Assembly: GCF_040954835.1 (NCBI RefSeq)
Contig: NW_027168352.1
Location: 496,001 to 560,000 of the forward strand
Source of the DNA: Lepisosteus oculatus
Lineage: Eukaryota > Chordata > Actinopteri > Semionotiformes > Lepisosteidae
Reading direction: 5' to 3'
Length of the DNA stretch: 64,000 nucleotides
Each line of letters begins with the position of its first letter. Positions within the stretch are counted from its first letter, which is position 1. The notes below the pieces were generated by a model. That model was not told the DNA's origin. It saw nothing but the letters and a program-made list of their open reading frames with translations, and ran no database searches. A program made the translations under genes and the position numbers. Shown piece after piece: positions 24,112 to 33,884 of the stretch.

Positions 24112-24256
24112 CATTCTCTGACGAGACTGTCAAAAATTGCTTTCGCCGATTGCATTGCAAACAGGCGGAAGCGGGGTTTTGGGAAAAGTTTTCAACTAGC
24201 AATAATCGCGCCTCGACTAAACCTCACAGGCTACGATACTGCCACTGCGCAAAGCT
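24112..24256 (-). ncRNA. U4: U4 spliceosomal snRNA
   Basis: A 145-nt match to vertebrate U4 on the minus strand: agctttgcgcagtggcagta at the 5' end, gcgcgattattgctagttga, the Sm site caatttttg and the 3' hairpin. U4 pairs with U6 and keeps it inactive until spliceosome activation. The terminal hairpin carries a mismatch (agagaatg where agagactg is expected), and cccaaaaccccg differs from cccaataccccg. The U4 3' box follows. A ccgtt-type X-box palindrome lies just upstream. It may be functional or a near-functional variant. Confidence 0.88.
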
Positions 24257-24370
24257 AACGGTTGCCAGGCAACCACGGGGATCCTAGGGAAATCGTTATC
24301 AATCGTCTCATGGCATGTCATTGCTGAAATGCTTCATATTTGTGTTTTCTCTCTTTGACTAGCCCAGCTA

Positions 24371-24488
24371 CGCCCCACTAGAAGTCAGATAAGCATAAAA
24401 ATTGCATGGAACTCATTCATGCTCCTCTCCACGGAAATTTTTAGTAAAAGGCGAAAGATTTGTATGAGATGAAGAGAAACCAGAGTAC
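24371..24488 (-). ncRNA. U5: U5 spliceosomal snRNA, 3' hairpin degenerate
   Basis: A minus-strand U5 with canonical 5' stem and canonical loop 1 (cgccttttacta). Its 3' half after the Sm site (gcaattttta) no longer forms the ttcg-closed hairpin seen at 15443: ttatctgacttctagtgggg replaces it. The 3' box gtcaaagagagaaaac persists. Loss of the 3' hairpin should hurt stability, so this is probably a pseudogene. It lies 114 bp upstream of U4 in the same direction. Confidence 0.8.
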
Positions 24489-24796
24489 ATAGCTGAACAG
24501 CTGTAGGAGCCCAGGCCGCCTTCAAGGCCTCTGCCCTGCCGGTCGTGGTTGGCAATGCACCTGGCCTTACAAATGAGCCAGTGGGGCCCGTTCAGCTCCG
24601 GGCTCATCGCCTGCGGCTCTCGGTTTGCGAGCGTGCCCAATCCGTGCGATAACTCGGAAAACACCTGGCCATACTGTGCCGGAAACGACGCACTCTGGGA
24701 AGCCGCTATGCAAAGCGAGGTCCCAAGATCCCCTGCAGCCGGACACTTCCTGCCCCCCAAAGAAAAGAGCGCCAATCAGACAGGCGGAGACCGAGA

Positions 24797-24852
24797 CCCA
24801 ACCCTGCTTAGCTTCCGAGATCAGACGTGTTCAGGGTGGTGTGGCCATAAGC
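24797..24852 (-). pseudogene. 5S rRNA fragment (5' half, with 10-nt deletion)
   Basis: The 5' part of a 5S gene on the minus strand is joined abruptly to U5 upstream sequence. It lacks nt 27-36 of 5S (gcccgatctc), the same deletion as in the copy at 28517, and lacks the 3' half with most of the internal promoter. It is not functional. Confidence 0.85.
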
Positions 24853-25394
24853 GAAAGCCTTGGTGCTTGACTCGCTACTTGAAGCTGTGTGTGGCGGGGG
24901 CTCCGTGCCCCCCGAGCGGGACTGAAGGATCGTTCGTGTGCAACTCTTTGGAAAGGAGCTGCTTTCCAAATCGCATTGCGTGCCTGGATGTTGGCGAATG
25001 CGCTCCCTTGTGTTGGCTCGTCCCGCACTGGAGGAGGACCAGGCAAGTCTTCACAAGACAAAAACCTCCAGTGCACAGCACTCTGGAAACATTTCGGGGC
25101 TTTCGCGTGTTTATTTCAGCACGTAAAGCGCACCGGTCCAACACGTCGGCCGGGCGCGCAGCGCCTCCGCCCTCTTGTGGCCTTGCGGCGTCAGAGCAAG
25201 AGGCTCCTTCTCGCTGCCCTTCCGCTGTGTTGCAGGGCCCCGAGAGGGAATCCGGACCGCGCACTTTGTGGGGGGCGGGGGACCGCGTTTGCGCTCTGCC
25301 CCCGGTCTCTTGCGCGAGTACTAAATCTCACGGACAGGGGGGCCTTGTCATTGATTGTTACAGGTGAGACGGGGATTAGGAGGAGACCCCGACT
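24853..25394. other. 5S upstream spacer
   Basis: This GC-rich spacer lies 5' of each 5S copy and recurs at 27557-27850, 28627-28940, 58854-59415 and 60444-60738. Long open frames across it arise from GC-richness and change between copies. I see no RNA gene in it. Confidence 0.65.
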
Positions 25395-25735
25395 GATGGG
25401 TAAAGGGGAGCACTTACACCAGAGGGACACCCCCGGCGTCTCTTTTTGAGAGACGCCCTGGGGTTTCCTAATGGCCAAGGAGGGTCAGAACCTCGGTTTG
25501 ACGCCTCCCCCGAAGGACGGCGCCTGTTTGTGCAGCAGAGTGTCGCCATCAGGAGGCTGGGGCGTAAGAGAGCCACACAGCCCGCAGGGTGAGCGCTCCC
25601 TACTGGTCCCAGTCACACCTCTTGCAGGAGCAGCAGCAACCGGAGCTTTTCCGGGGGGGAATCTCCCATCCGGGTGCCGGCCAGGCTCACACCTGCTGGG
25701 CTGCCCCGGGGGTGAGCCCAGTCGAGAGTCGCAGG
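25395..25735 (-). repeat. 5S-headed SINE, diverged GC-rich copy
   Basis: A minus-strand SINE with a longer tail than the tRNA-module copies. It includes gcgtctctttttgagagacg, cctcggtttgacgcctcccc and gcagggtgagcgctccctac, and the head part gccaggctcacacctgctgg. It lies between 5S and U1 in the unit and is repeated at 59420-59760 with very few changes. Confidence 0.65.
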
Positions 25736-26396
25736 GCCAGATCTAGCCACCGGGGAGAAACGATACAAGTGAAGGATTGCTCGGCTCTCGGCACTTGAAA
25801 AGACCGACAAATGTCTCGTTCCCGCCGGGGCTGAATGTACCCGCATGTGTGGTGTCGTCTTCTTCCCCCGCCCCGCTGTGTTTGCTGTATTGTCTCTGAA
25901 GCCGGCCCCCCCCGAGACGAGACGGGCTGTTCCTGTGCCCCAATTAACACTTTACAGGTGCCATTCCCCGGCATTGTGGCCATTGTCGGTGCTCACACGC
26001 GATAAGATAAGGCGGAGGAGAGCGGGGCATGCCCAGCGGCAGACATTCAAGGAGGGGGCAGTGCGAGGTGAGGTGAGGTGCGACACGCCGGAGCCCCGAC
26101 GCAGCTAATGCGGAGCACTTGTTGGACTGGCATCGAAAGGACGTGTGCGCACGGAGCGAGCCTTCCCTGCGGCGGAGCGCGGGAACTTTCTCCCCCCCTC
26201 CCGCTGCAGGAGTTGTGTGCACTGCAGCGGTGCCGAGAGAAAAGCACAGAAGGTAGCAGGCTCTGGAGAGCAGGTAAGAGACGGAGCCTTGTGGGCAGGC
26301 GAGCAGGCCTGTTTTTTGGAAATTGCTGAAAAGGTTTGTTCGGTGTGTGGCAGGCGCACGTCGCGAGCTTGCGTGGCGATCTGCTGGTCTGGAGTT
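25736..26396 (+). other. U1 5' flank
   Basis: The GC-rich 5' flank of U1 is repeated at 27850-28295, 59760-60178 (truncated) and 60738-61182. It holds aggtgaggtgaggtgcgac direct repeats and no recognised gene. Confidence 0.55.
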
Positions 26397-26404
26397 ATGC
26401 AAAT
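26397..26404 (+). promoter_or_regulatory. U1 distal sequence element (octamer)
   Basis: A perfect Oct-1 octamer atgcaaat lies 240 bp before the U1 start, the normal place for the distal sequence element of vertebrate snRNA genes. Just downstream, gcatcccgggacatgctgcg is a candidate ZNF143/Staf-type site. The proximal element near -55 could not be assigned with confidence. Confidence 0.75.
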
Positions 26405-26636
26405 GAGGCCGAATTGCATCCCGGGACATGCTGCGAATGCGCAACGGCGACTGCAGATGTGTAGGAAACGGCGCGCTCGTTTCTCGTTTTGCCCACACTT
26501 TTGAGTGTTAGTGTGGCGTGTGAGTGTGTGAAAGAGTGGGCCCAGCAGGAGGCGGTGGCGTGCGGGGCGAGGAGGTGGCCTAGGCTGCGCGATTTGTGCT
26601 GTGGGTGCGGGCCGCTTGCAGGGGCCTGTACAACTC

Positions 26637-26800
26637 ATACTTACCTGGCAGGGGAGATACCTTGATCAAGAAGGAGGTTCACCCAGGGCGAGGCTCGGCC
26701 ATTGCACTCCGGCTGTGCTGACCCCTGCGAAATCCCCAAATGTGGGAATCTCGACTGCATCATTTCTGGTAGTGGGGGACTGCGTTCGCGCTCTCCCCTG
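26637..26800 (+). ncRNA. U1: U1 spliceosomal snRNA, Sm-site variant
   Basis: A full-length 164-nt U1 gene starting with the 5' splice-site recognition sequence atacttacctgg. It has the four-stem-loop body, caaatgtgggaatctcgact, and the 3' hairpin ending ctctcccctg. U1 snRNP recognises 5' splice sites. The Sm region reads gcatcatttctgg, whereas the copy at 61424 has gcataatttctgg; this base change may weaken Sm assembly. An octamer lies 240 bp upstream and a 3' box downstream. It is the most complete U1 unit of the left cluster. Confidence 0.94.
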
Positions 26801-26805
26801 ATGTG

Positions 26806-26823
26806 CTTGGTCCAAAATCAGAT
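26806..26823 (+). promoter_or_regulatory. snRNA 3' box of U1
   Basis: The stretch cttggtccaaaatcagat, a few bases after U1, fits the 3' box pattern (GTYY, AAA, then AGA). It is conserved after U1 at 61424 but deleted in the LINE-interrupted copy. Confidence 0.65.
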
Positions 26824-27436
26824 ACGGGAGGGTTAGGACACCACGAGCTGCGTGGCTGCAGAAGGATCCCGTTTCGAAAGGAGTGGACGCCGCTGCTGGT
26901 TCTCGCTGGCTTTTAGTTAGGGGTCCGGAGAAGCATCTCAAGCTAGTTCCACTACTCCTTCCGGACGTTCATTCCCTTTTCAAAGTCAGTCGTTTTGCTG
27001 TAGTCTGCGTTCTTTAGGCTGATTATCGAGGTTAGCCTTTATTTGGTCATGGGGGGCCTCGGTACTGTATGCTGAGTCTAAAGACAGTTTCACCCGTTTT
27101 CTGATTGCTCGGTTCTGTACCAGTGCAGACATGTCAAACAGTGAATGGCTGTACCTCTATTGTATCCGTGCTCAATGAATGAAATCGGTAACAAATGAAT
27201 ATATGTCTAGTTATACGAAAAACGAGTGGTTTATCGACTCATCTTCATTTGCAGATTTAGAGGCAGCTTCGATATTTGTTTTACAGACGGGTTTTTTTCT
27301 TTTGAATATGGGTCACACACATGCCACAGCAACAAAACATCTCTAGAGATGAGGCTAAAGATCACCTTTCCATCCTGCAGGTTTTCCTCCCAAAGCCTAC
27401 GGCACCAACGGCGACCCCTGCTGGCCGGGAGAGCAA
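26824..27436 (+). other. U1 3' flank up to the next 5S
   Basis: No gene is recognised. The same flank occurs at 58133-58733 and 61610-61840, so it belongs to the 5S-U1 unit. Confidence 0.6.
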
Positions 27437-27556
27437 AAGCTTACAGCACCTGGTATTCCCAGGCGGTCTCCCATCCAAGTACTAACCAGGCCCAACCCTG
27501 CTTAGCTTCTGAGATCAGACGAGATCGGGCGTGTTCAGGGTGGTGTGGCCATAAGC
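27437..27556 (-). rRNA. 5S rRNA
   Basis: A 120-nt 5S gene on the minus strand, opposite in direction to U1. It has gcttatggccacaccaccct at the 5' end, the internal promoter gaagctaagcagggttgggc and ttagtacttggatgggagac, and 3' gtgctgtaagctt. A run of four T follows at once and can terminate Pol III. One change lies beside the internal promoter (ctcagaagc where ctcggaagc is expected). 5S is the small RNA of the large ribosomal subunit. Looks functional. Confidence 0.94.
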
Positions 27557-27849
27557 AAAAGCCTTGGTGCTTGACTCGCTACTTGAAGCTGTGTGTGGCG
27601 GGGGCTCCGTGCCCCCCGAGCGGGACTGAAGGATCGTTCGTGTGCAACTCTTTGGAAAGGAGCTGCTTTCCAAATCGCATTGCGTGCCTGGATGTTGGCG
27701 AATGCGCTCCCTTGTGTTGGCTCGTCCCGCACTGGAGGAGGACAAACAATCTGCACGGAGGAGCACCAGGCAAGTCTTCACAAGACAAAAACCTCCAGTG
27801 CACAGCACTCTGGAAACATTTCGGGGCTTTCGCGTGTTTATTTCAGCAC

Positions 27850-28504
27850 GTTACAGGTGCCATTCCCCGGCATTGTGGCCATTGTCGGTGCTCACACGCG
27901 ATAAGATAAGGCGGAGGAGAGCGGGGCATGCCCAGCGGCAGACATTCAAGGAGGGGGCAGTGCGAGGTGAGGTGAGGTGCGACACGCCGGAGCCCCGACG
28001 CAGCTAATGCGGAGCACTTGTTGGACTGGCATCGAAAGGACGTGTGCACACGGAGCGAGCCTTCCCTGCGGCGGAGCGCGGGAACTTTCTCCCCCCCTCC
28101 CGCTGCAGGAGTTGTGTGCACTGCAGCGGTGCCGAGAGAAAAGCACAGAAGGTAGCAGGCTCTGGAGAGCAGGTAAGAGACGGAGCCTTGTGGGCAGGCG
28201 AGCAGGCCCGTTTTTTGGAAATTGCTGAAAAGGTTTGTTCGGTGTGTGGCAGGCGCACGTCGCGAGCTTGCGTGGTGATCTGCTGGTCTGGAGTTATGCA
28301 AATGAGGCCGAATTGCATCCCGGGACATGCTGCGAATGCGCAACGGCGACTGCAGATGTTTAGGAAACGGCGCGCTCGTTTTCTCGTTTTGCCCACACTT
28401 TTGAGTGTTAGTGTGGCGTGTGAGTGTGTGAAAGAGTGGGCCCAGCAGGAGGCGGTGGCGTGCGGGGCGAGGAGGTGTCCTAGGCTGCGCGATTTGTGCT
28501 GTGG
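27850..28504 (+). promoter_or_regulatory. Orphan U1 promoter region without U1
   Basis: This is a near-identical copy of the U1 5' flank at 25950-26600, including the octamer atgcaaat at 28296-28303 and the ZNF143-like stretch. At about 28504 it runs directly into the 3' flank of a 5S gene instead of U1. The U1 gene and its 3' flank are deleted. Confidence 0.8.
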
Positions 28505-28516
28505 CCGGGAGAACAA

Positions 28517-28626
28517 ACGCTTACAGCACCTGGTATTCCCAGGGGGTCTCCCATCCAAGTACTAACCAGGCCCAACCCTGCTTAGCTTCCGAGATCAGAC
28601 GTGTTCAGGGTGGTGGGGCCATAACC
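28517..28626 (-). pseudogene. 5S rRNA with 10-nt internal deletion
   Basis: A full-span 5S on the minus strand lacking nt 27-36 (gcccgatctc). It has a changed 3' end (gcgtttg, so the T4 terminator is lost) and a changed 5' end (ggttat). The internal promoter is intact, so it might be transcribed, but stem II/III pairing is disrupted. It shares the deletion with the fragment at 24797. Confidence 0.85.
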
Positions 28627-28939
28627 GAAAGCCTTGGTGCTTGACTCGCTACTTGAAGCTGTGTGTGGCGGGGGCTCCGTGCCCCCCGAGCGGGACTGAA
28701 GGATCGTTCGTGTGCAACTCTTTGGAAAGGAGCTGCTTTCCAAATCGCATTGCGTGCCTGGATGTTGGCGAATGCGCTCCCTTGTGTTGGCTCGTCCCGC
28801 ACTGGAGGAGGACAAACAATCTGCACGGAGGAGCACCAGGCAAGTCTTCAGTGCACAGCACTCTGGAAACATTTCGGGGCTGTCGCATGTTTATTTCAGC
28901 ACGTAAAGCGCACCGGTCCAACACGTCGGCCGGGCGCGC

Positions 28940-29828
28940 GGCACCAATATACGATTGAGGTATCTTAGAGTTCTCCTTCGAAGACCCAGCACTCTCTTTT
29001 CTTTTCCCAGTGTTACTCATATCGGACTTTTTAAACCTAAAAAATAATCGTTTTTTTTTCTTTCAATTATAACTGAAGTTTAAACAACTAGTGTTAAGTC
29101 CTTATTTTTCTGTAGTCAAAAAAAGCAAAAATTAACATTCAGGTCATGAAAAACTCAAAAAAACTCCCCAACCACTAAACTTTACCTCCCACCTGAGCGC
29201 CATCTTGAACGCCCCTACCACCAGAGAATGCTCACGATTTCGGAAGCTGTCTCCGGGACGTGCTGATTCCACACATCCTGAATAAATCATGATATTGTTA
29301 GTTGCTGTAGCTAGACGTTCAAATGAGTTTCATGGCCAGATGGACTGTTTCCTCCAGCGGTATAGTATTGCAGTGAGACAGCACGATGCCTGCAAGACTA
29401 TGTCACGCTAAACGCCACAGATTGTGTTTGTCCGTTCTTGTCAGTCGTCCCGAAGCCACGGGAAGTGGGACACAAACATGCTGCAATGCTTTCAAGACGT
29501 TAGGATTTGTTTGTGCAACATCCAAGAAGAGTACTTGTGGCTTGAATGTGAACTGTACGTGCTCGCCCCCTTTCCTCTGTAGTGCATGAGTTCCTCCCGG
29601 CATGCCCTTCGTCATTGTTCTGTCATCTTGTATTTAAAGGGTTGTATTTCTGCTGCTGAAAATAAGCAACGGTTTTCTCACAACGCCCTTTGTTCCCAAC
29701 GGAGCCCTTGTCTGTCATGAAATTCTTCAAAACCTCAAGCTAGAAGAAGAAGAAGACGACAAATATGAAGCGTTATAGCAACGACATGCCATGAGACGAT
29801 CGATAACGATTTCCATAGGATCCCCGCG
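28940..29828 (+). other. U4 5' flank region, partly duplicated
   Basis: No gene is seen. Starting at about 28945 the sequence is shared with 63458-64000, and part is inverted at 51071-51560. It contains ctcccacctgagcgccatct and leads into the U4 gene. It begins where the 5S spacer breaks off, a further recombination junction. Confidence 0.6.
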
Positions 29829-29841
29829 GTTGCCTAGCAAC
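29829..29841. promoter_or_regulatory. X-box-like palindrome beside the U4 start
   Basis: gttgcctagcaac is a near-perfect RFX X-box palindrome ending 4 nt before U4. The other U4 copies have gttgccaggcaac in the same place (24261-24273, 51057-51069, 52369-52381). Its invariance in position suggests function. Binding by RFX factors is inference. Confidence 0.5.
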
Positions 29842-29845
29842 CGTC

Positions 29846-29990
29846 AACTTTGCGCAGTGGCAGTATCGTAGCCTGTGAGGTTTAGCCGAGGCGCGATTAT
29901 TGCTAGTTGAAAACTTTGCCCAATACCCCGCTTCCGCCGGTTTGCAATACAATCGGCGAAAGCAATTTTTGACAGTCTCGTCAGAGACTG
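29846..29990 (+). ncRNA. U4: U4 spliceosomal snRNA
   Basis: A 145-nt U4 gene on the plus strand. It has ctttgcgcagtggcagtatc, the U6-pairing region, the k-turn 5' stem-loop around gcgcgattattgct, the Sm site gcaatttttgac, and a well-formed 3' hairpin. The second base is a where g is usual. The 3' box follows. This copy and the one at 52220 are the best preserved of the window and are likely functional. Confidence 0.93.
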
Positions 29991-29996
29991 AGCAAG

Positions 29997-30011
29997 GTGT
30001 TTAAAGACAGA
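29997..30011 (+). promoter_or_regulatory. snRNA 3' box of U4
   Basis: gtgtttaaagacaga, 6 nt after U4, matches the vertebrate 3' box. It is conserved after U4 at 24112 and 52220, and as an orphan at about 61857-61871 where U4 itself is missing. Confidence 0.75.
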
Positions 30012-30809
30012 TTTGGTCACGGTGATATCATGGTAGAAAGAAACGAGCTTTAGCTCTTTCAGCTTTATGCAGAGAACAGCGTCTGTCGAGATTACTTTTG
30101 TGTCAGCGCGAAACGCCGTGTGCTGTCAGTATGATTTCATATTGCTCGTAGCGGGGCCTGGCTTTTGTCTGTCAAACGTTAGGTTGCGCTTCTTCATGCT
30201 GCATCGTCGGCATGAGTGGAGCATTTTAAACGTCTGTACTTACTGCGCCCCATAAGAAATCGTTTGTCCCCATTCAAAAGAGATTGTGCGATGTCCTGCA
30301 GCGTTCGCAAAGCAAACCTTTGACAGTTTGAAAAGAGGAATTTATTCTGCTTCCTGTGCGTGCAGTAGTTACAAAGTTGAACGTCTTTACACGATCTGCT
30401 GCAGTTTTCAGTGTTTGGGCTTTGTCAAATGGCTTGGAAAAACGCACTGTGTTTCGGCTCGGGAAACATCATGAGCAGTGTCCTGCATGTTTTCTGTGTA
30501 TAGCTGTCTTTTAACGCATACAGAATTCATTCGAAATCATTGATTTCTCCAATTAACAAGGGTCCCTTTTTGAACCTGCCAGAAGCATTCTTTCAATGTA
30601 ACAGATTTACTCCGGGGAAGGGCAGCATGACATTGAGAGTAGCTCAAGCTTTCAGCACCTTTATCTAACTGCATGTATGCAGACACTGCTCAGAATCCCC
30701 TGTAAGATTCTCCTTCAATTCCGTTTTGCAGTGCTTTAGCTCTTTCAAAAGGCTTTGCTTTGCTAGTCACAATCCAAGGCTCATGACAGCATTTGAAAAC
30801 AGTCGCAAC
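30012..30809 (+). other. U4 3' flank
   Basis: A duplicated flank, also found at 61872-62692 and in parts elsewhere. Short open frames across it are not conserved in start and are not called. No gene is seen. Confidence 0.6.
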
Positions 30810-30868
30810 TGCGTTGGCCGGGAATCGAACCTGGGTTAACTGCTTTGAAGGCAGCTATGCGCAACACT
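30810..30868 (-). pseudogene. tRNA-Gly(TCC)-derived pseudogene with anticodon TCA
   Basis: The 3' two thirds of a glycine TCC tRNA: catagctgccttcaaagcag, then ggttcgattcccggccaacg. The anticodon is TCA in place of TCC. The 5' acceptor and D-arm are lost, the sequence running into an unrelated ctccagagtaaatctcacg block. The T-stem carries one mismatch. Not functional as it stands. Confidence 0.75.
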
Positions 30869-30879
30869 GGCTCGCTCCA

Positions 30880-31450
30880 GAGTAAATCTCACGTTGAGGG
30901 CATATTTTTTTCCATTTTACCGTGAGTCAGGCTCAGCTGCACAGAGGAGAGAGCAGAGCAATGAGGTCACGGGGACAGGGGAGTCACACGCTGGCGGTTT
31001 GAATACGCGGAAGATCACTGAGGGATCCACAGTATATGGACCCTCCGTGCGCCATCAGTCCGCACTCCGGACTCTGAATCCTGCCATCCGAGTTAAGACC
31101 TCGGCGGAACCTGAGGCGCAGTTCCTTCTTAAAACGTAATCTGGTGAGCATTTCTAGAATCGTACTTGTATAGATGCAGCCTTTAATGTGTTGCTAGGTT
31201 AAAATTGATGACTTCTTGTATTTCAGAAGGCAACTGCCCTCTTGATTTCGGATTTAATTTCTTTATTACAGGGGCGCTTTTATGAAGACAGAGTCATGTT
31301 CAGGTACTTTGCTTGATGGAGGAAGCTCATTTCGGACTCTGTGATCTGCTCACCTGGAAAGGTCTGCTATACTACTACAAGAGAGAAGTAGAGTCTGGAA
31401 GAAGGGACAATTTTATGATGCTTTGGAAGATAATGTTTTTTTTTTCTTAT
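30880..31450 (+). other. 5' segment of a spliced gene, repeated four times in the window
   Basis: A GC-rich block is followed by cttaaaacgtaatctg|gtgagc (a donor-like site). About 130 bp later comes tttctttattacag|gggc (a strong acceptor) and an exon-like stretch with caggtactttgcttgatgga. In the copy at 48650 the latter ends in a donor ggaag|gtaatg; here that reads ggaagataatg. The first block has an 81-codon open frame, but it begins with TTG and stops before the donor, so it is not called as coding. Downstream exons follow only here (31586-32570). Confidence 0.5.
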
Positions 31451-31585
31451 ACTGAAAATGAAAGGTAGTTGTTTCTATATGGACTCAGTCTTTGGAATTT
31501 GTATATAAATATTTCAGTGATCCCTCAGCCATTCCTTCTGTATTGTAATTCAATTTCTCTTTTAAAATTCCTTCCCCACTTCTAG

Positions 31586-32570
31586 GACCTGCAGTGGCTG
31601 AACTCCACAATGGCTTCTATTGGAAAGTCTGTGACTGAGACCAAGTAAGTGTTCACTTTTTTATGAAACCATTATTTATTTAGGAGCAATGAGCAATTCT
31701 TATATAAATGCAATAAAATCATTATGCTCAAACTATGAGAGAGAAAATTAAGGATAATTTAAGAAATCAGTCTTAGCTTGTTTCTATACACAGATGGTAT
31801 GATTTATTTTCAAAGGAAACCCGCGAGGATTCCCCTGGTGTGCAAGATGTGCCTGAATACTCTTGATCAGCTTCCTGCTCACTTGAAGAGGGCGTGTATG
31901 AAGCACGCCACGGCAGAACAGATCAGGATGGCCTCTCAACAGGCGAGGGAGGACATGATGAATCACCTGAAGAACGGGGTCATCGTGGATTACCACAGAA
32001 TAGAGATCGTGTCTGGTGAGGCAAACAGGATAGTGGTTGTAAGACTGCTAGAGTCCTTGGGCCTTTTTGTACATGGGAAGCCTGAAGACACATTGGCAAG
32101 GTGAGATATTTTTAATCTGTAAGGCTTCTGTAGTTTCTTTTTGAAATCATTGTTACAACATATTATGTAAAAGCATGTTGAAAAGAATCTACCTGCATTC
32201 CAGCGGCCCTGAGCAAGAGGCCGCTGTCCAGGAGGAAGAGATGCCAGAGGCTGCTCTAGAAACTGAAACAGAAGCGGATAAGGAAGGGGAAGATGTGAGC
32301 TCTGAAGAACTCTATCAGCAGTAAGACTTTTTATTTTTCAGATGTATCTATTTTTTACTAAAATTCTAATTTGTCTTATAGGTATAAAATGTTTAAACCG
32401 GTGTTTTATATCCTTACAGGCCCTGAGTAGTTAAAAAGTATCAGCAGGCCGGAAGAGAGTGGCCCAAGCTGGACTCTATAGAAAGCACTCCCTGGATGCT
32501 CCTCTCCTGATTGGATTCAAACAGTACCTTACCAAGGATATGGGAGTGGCAAATTATTCTCAGGAGGTAT
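31586..32570 (+). pseudogene. Decayed multi-exon gene fragment with zinc-binding motif
   Basis: Probable exons are 31586-31644 (ATG at 31610), 31816-32100, 32204-32320 and about 32420-32568, with consensus splice sites at most ends. Spliced in phase, the first two give a short lead and then CKMCLNTLDQLPAHLKRAC, a C-x2-C-x9-H-x4-C zinc-finger-like motif. A helical stretch and an acidic E-rich third exon follow. The fourth exon contains a stop after the expected acceptor, and its best frame (AGLYRKHSLDAPLLIGFKQY) does not join in phase, so the copy seems broken. I do not recognise the family with certainty; it could be host or transposon-derived. Confidence 0.5.
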
Positions 32571-32639
32571 TTATTTTTTAAAGGCATTTAAAATTAAGCA
32601 ATGGTATCTTAATTGTAAATGTTTTTATTTCTTAGCTTA

Positions 32640-33300
32640 AAATTCACCCATGTGAAATGATGTCAGCCATAAACATCATGACTCTATATTTCCTACCTGA
32701 ATCTATTCTACTTAAATTATTACATTATACACAATTTGAGTTCATATTAAAAAGTGAAAGGTAATGAAAGGAATGCATTTTCATAAGAAAGATAATACCG
32801 ATATGCATGTGATAATCTTCCTTATATCATGTAGTGCATCATTTGGACACTTTGTGGGCTTGAAATACAAAGCAAATCATGTTCTATGGTACAAGATAAA
32901 TACAAAACTTAAGCTTTTATTTTAATTAGATTTGTTTATAAAGCATAAGCAATCATTTATTACATTAATATATGTGAAAATAACATTTTAGCATCATACG
33001 TTTAGTATATTTAGTCCCTAATGCTGAAAGAAATTATCATAGAACATGATATCTAACCTTACCTGCGTTTTTTTTAATCCCTATTGCTCAATGCACGGTG
33101 AAAGCATTGCATACATGTGTCTGACAATGAGGAATGGGCCCCTGAGACAGTCATTTGCCTGTTTCACAAATGATCGTATTTTACTAGAGATTCTGTTTGG
33201 GATTCAGATGTGCATTCGGACAGCAATCCCTTTCAAGAAATGATACGTTCTGGATGAGGTCAAAGGTGCTGGAACACTGTATCTAGGATGTGTTTGCAGA
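32640..33300 (-). repeat. Inverted copy of the LTR-like repeat
   Basis: Sequence from about 32690 to 33290 matches 21040-21740 in reverse orientation, including ctgtttcacaaatgatcgta and agagattctgtttgggattc. No coding region is attached. It breaks off at about 33300 into a truncated tRNA-Ile module flank. Confidence 0.6.
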
Positions 33301-33474
33301 GAATATCTTTTGTCCTCCTTTGAATAGAAAACCGTGTAATTCAGTGTACGGGCTTTCTCGTGCAGTTTCATGGTTCTTGTAACCCAAATCCTACACTAGC
33401 CTGAAGTGCCCCCCCATTTCACAGCATTTGTCAGCTGATTTAAAATGTACCTAAAGGAGAAGCATTATTGAAGA

Positions 33475-33750
33475 CCATCAATTACCAAGAGCTTTTGTCA
33501 AAGGTTTTGGTGGTCATTTTTAATGACCACAGAGCGCTGTGACCTCGGTTTTACATCTCATCCAAAAGACAGCGCCTTTTTACAACACAGAATCTCCGTC
33601 ACTATATTGGGGAATTGGGACCTGCACAGACCTCAGGGTGAGCGCCCCCCCGCCGGCACCATTAACACCGCTTCCAGCTGGAAGCTTTGTTTTTTCCTGT
33701 AGCTCACCCTCATCCGGGTACTGACCTGGCTCACACCTGCTTAGCTTCAG
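33475..33750 (-). repeat. 5S-headed SINE
   Basis: Same element and orientation relative to tRNA-Gly as at 22620. The tRNA-Ile normally beyond it is absent because the module is truncated at about 33300. Confidence 0.75.
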
Positions 33751-33813
33751 TGGGTTTTCAGTTGCGAGTTGCAAGGGGATGCAAGTGATGGAGCCGCTCA
33801 CTGCAAAAGCCAC

Positions 33814-33884
33814 TGCATTGGCCGGGAATCGAACCCGAGCCTCCCGCGTGGCAGGCGAGAATTCTACCACTGAACCACCAATGC
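33814..33884 (-). tRNA. tRNA-Gly(GCC)
   Basis: A 71-nt canonical glycine tRNA with gcattggtggttcagtggta at the 5' end, GCC anticodon in a perfect stem, B box ggttcgattcc and acceptor ccaatgc. A cttttg run follows in transcription direction. It is the best preserved Gly(GCC) copy besides 13167 and likely functional. Confidence 0.95.

Noticed and set aside
24549-25449. Open frames of 186-272 codons in the 5S-U1 unit
   Set aside because: They run through a 5S fragment and GC-rich spacer, exist on several frames at once, and are not preserved between unit copies.
24853-26636. U2, U6, 7SK, 7SL, RNase P RNA or Y RNA genes
   Set aside because: I looked for their characteristic sequences across the window and found none.
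25944-28558. Minus-strand frames of 130-184 codons over the U1 promoter
   Set aside because: They overlap snRNA promoter sequence and shift or truncate between duplicated copies; no domain is recognisable.
30894-31139. 81-codon frame conserved in several copies of the spliced-gene segment
   Set aside because: Starts with TTG, stops before the splice donor, and the copy at 62770 lacks even that start. Openness may follow from recent duplication.
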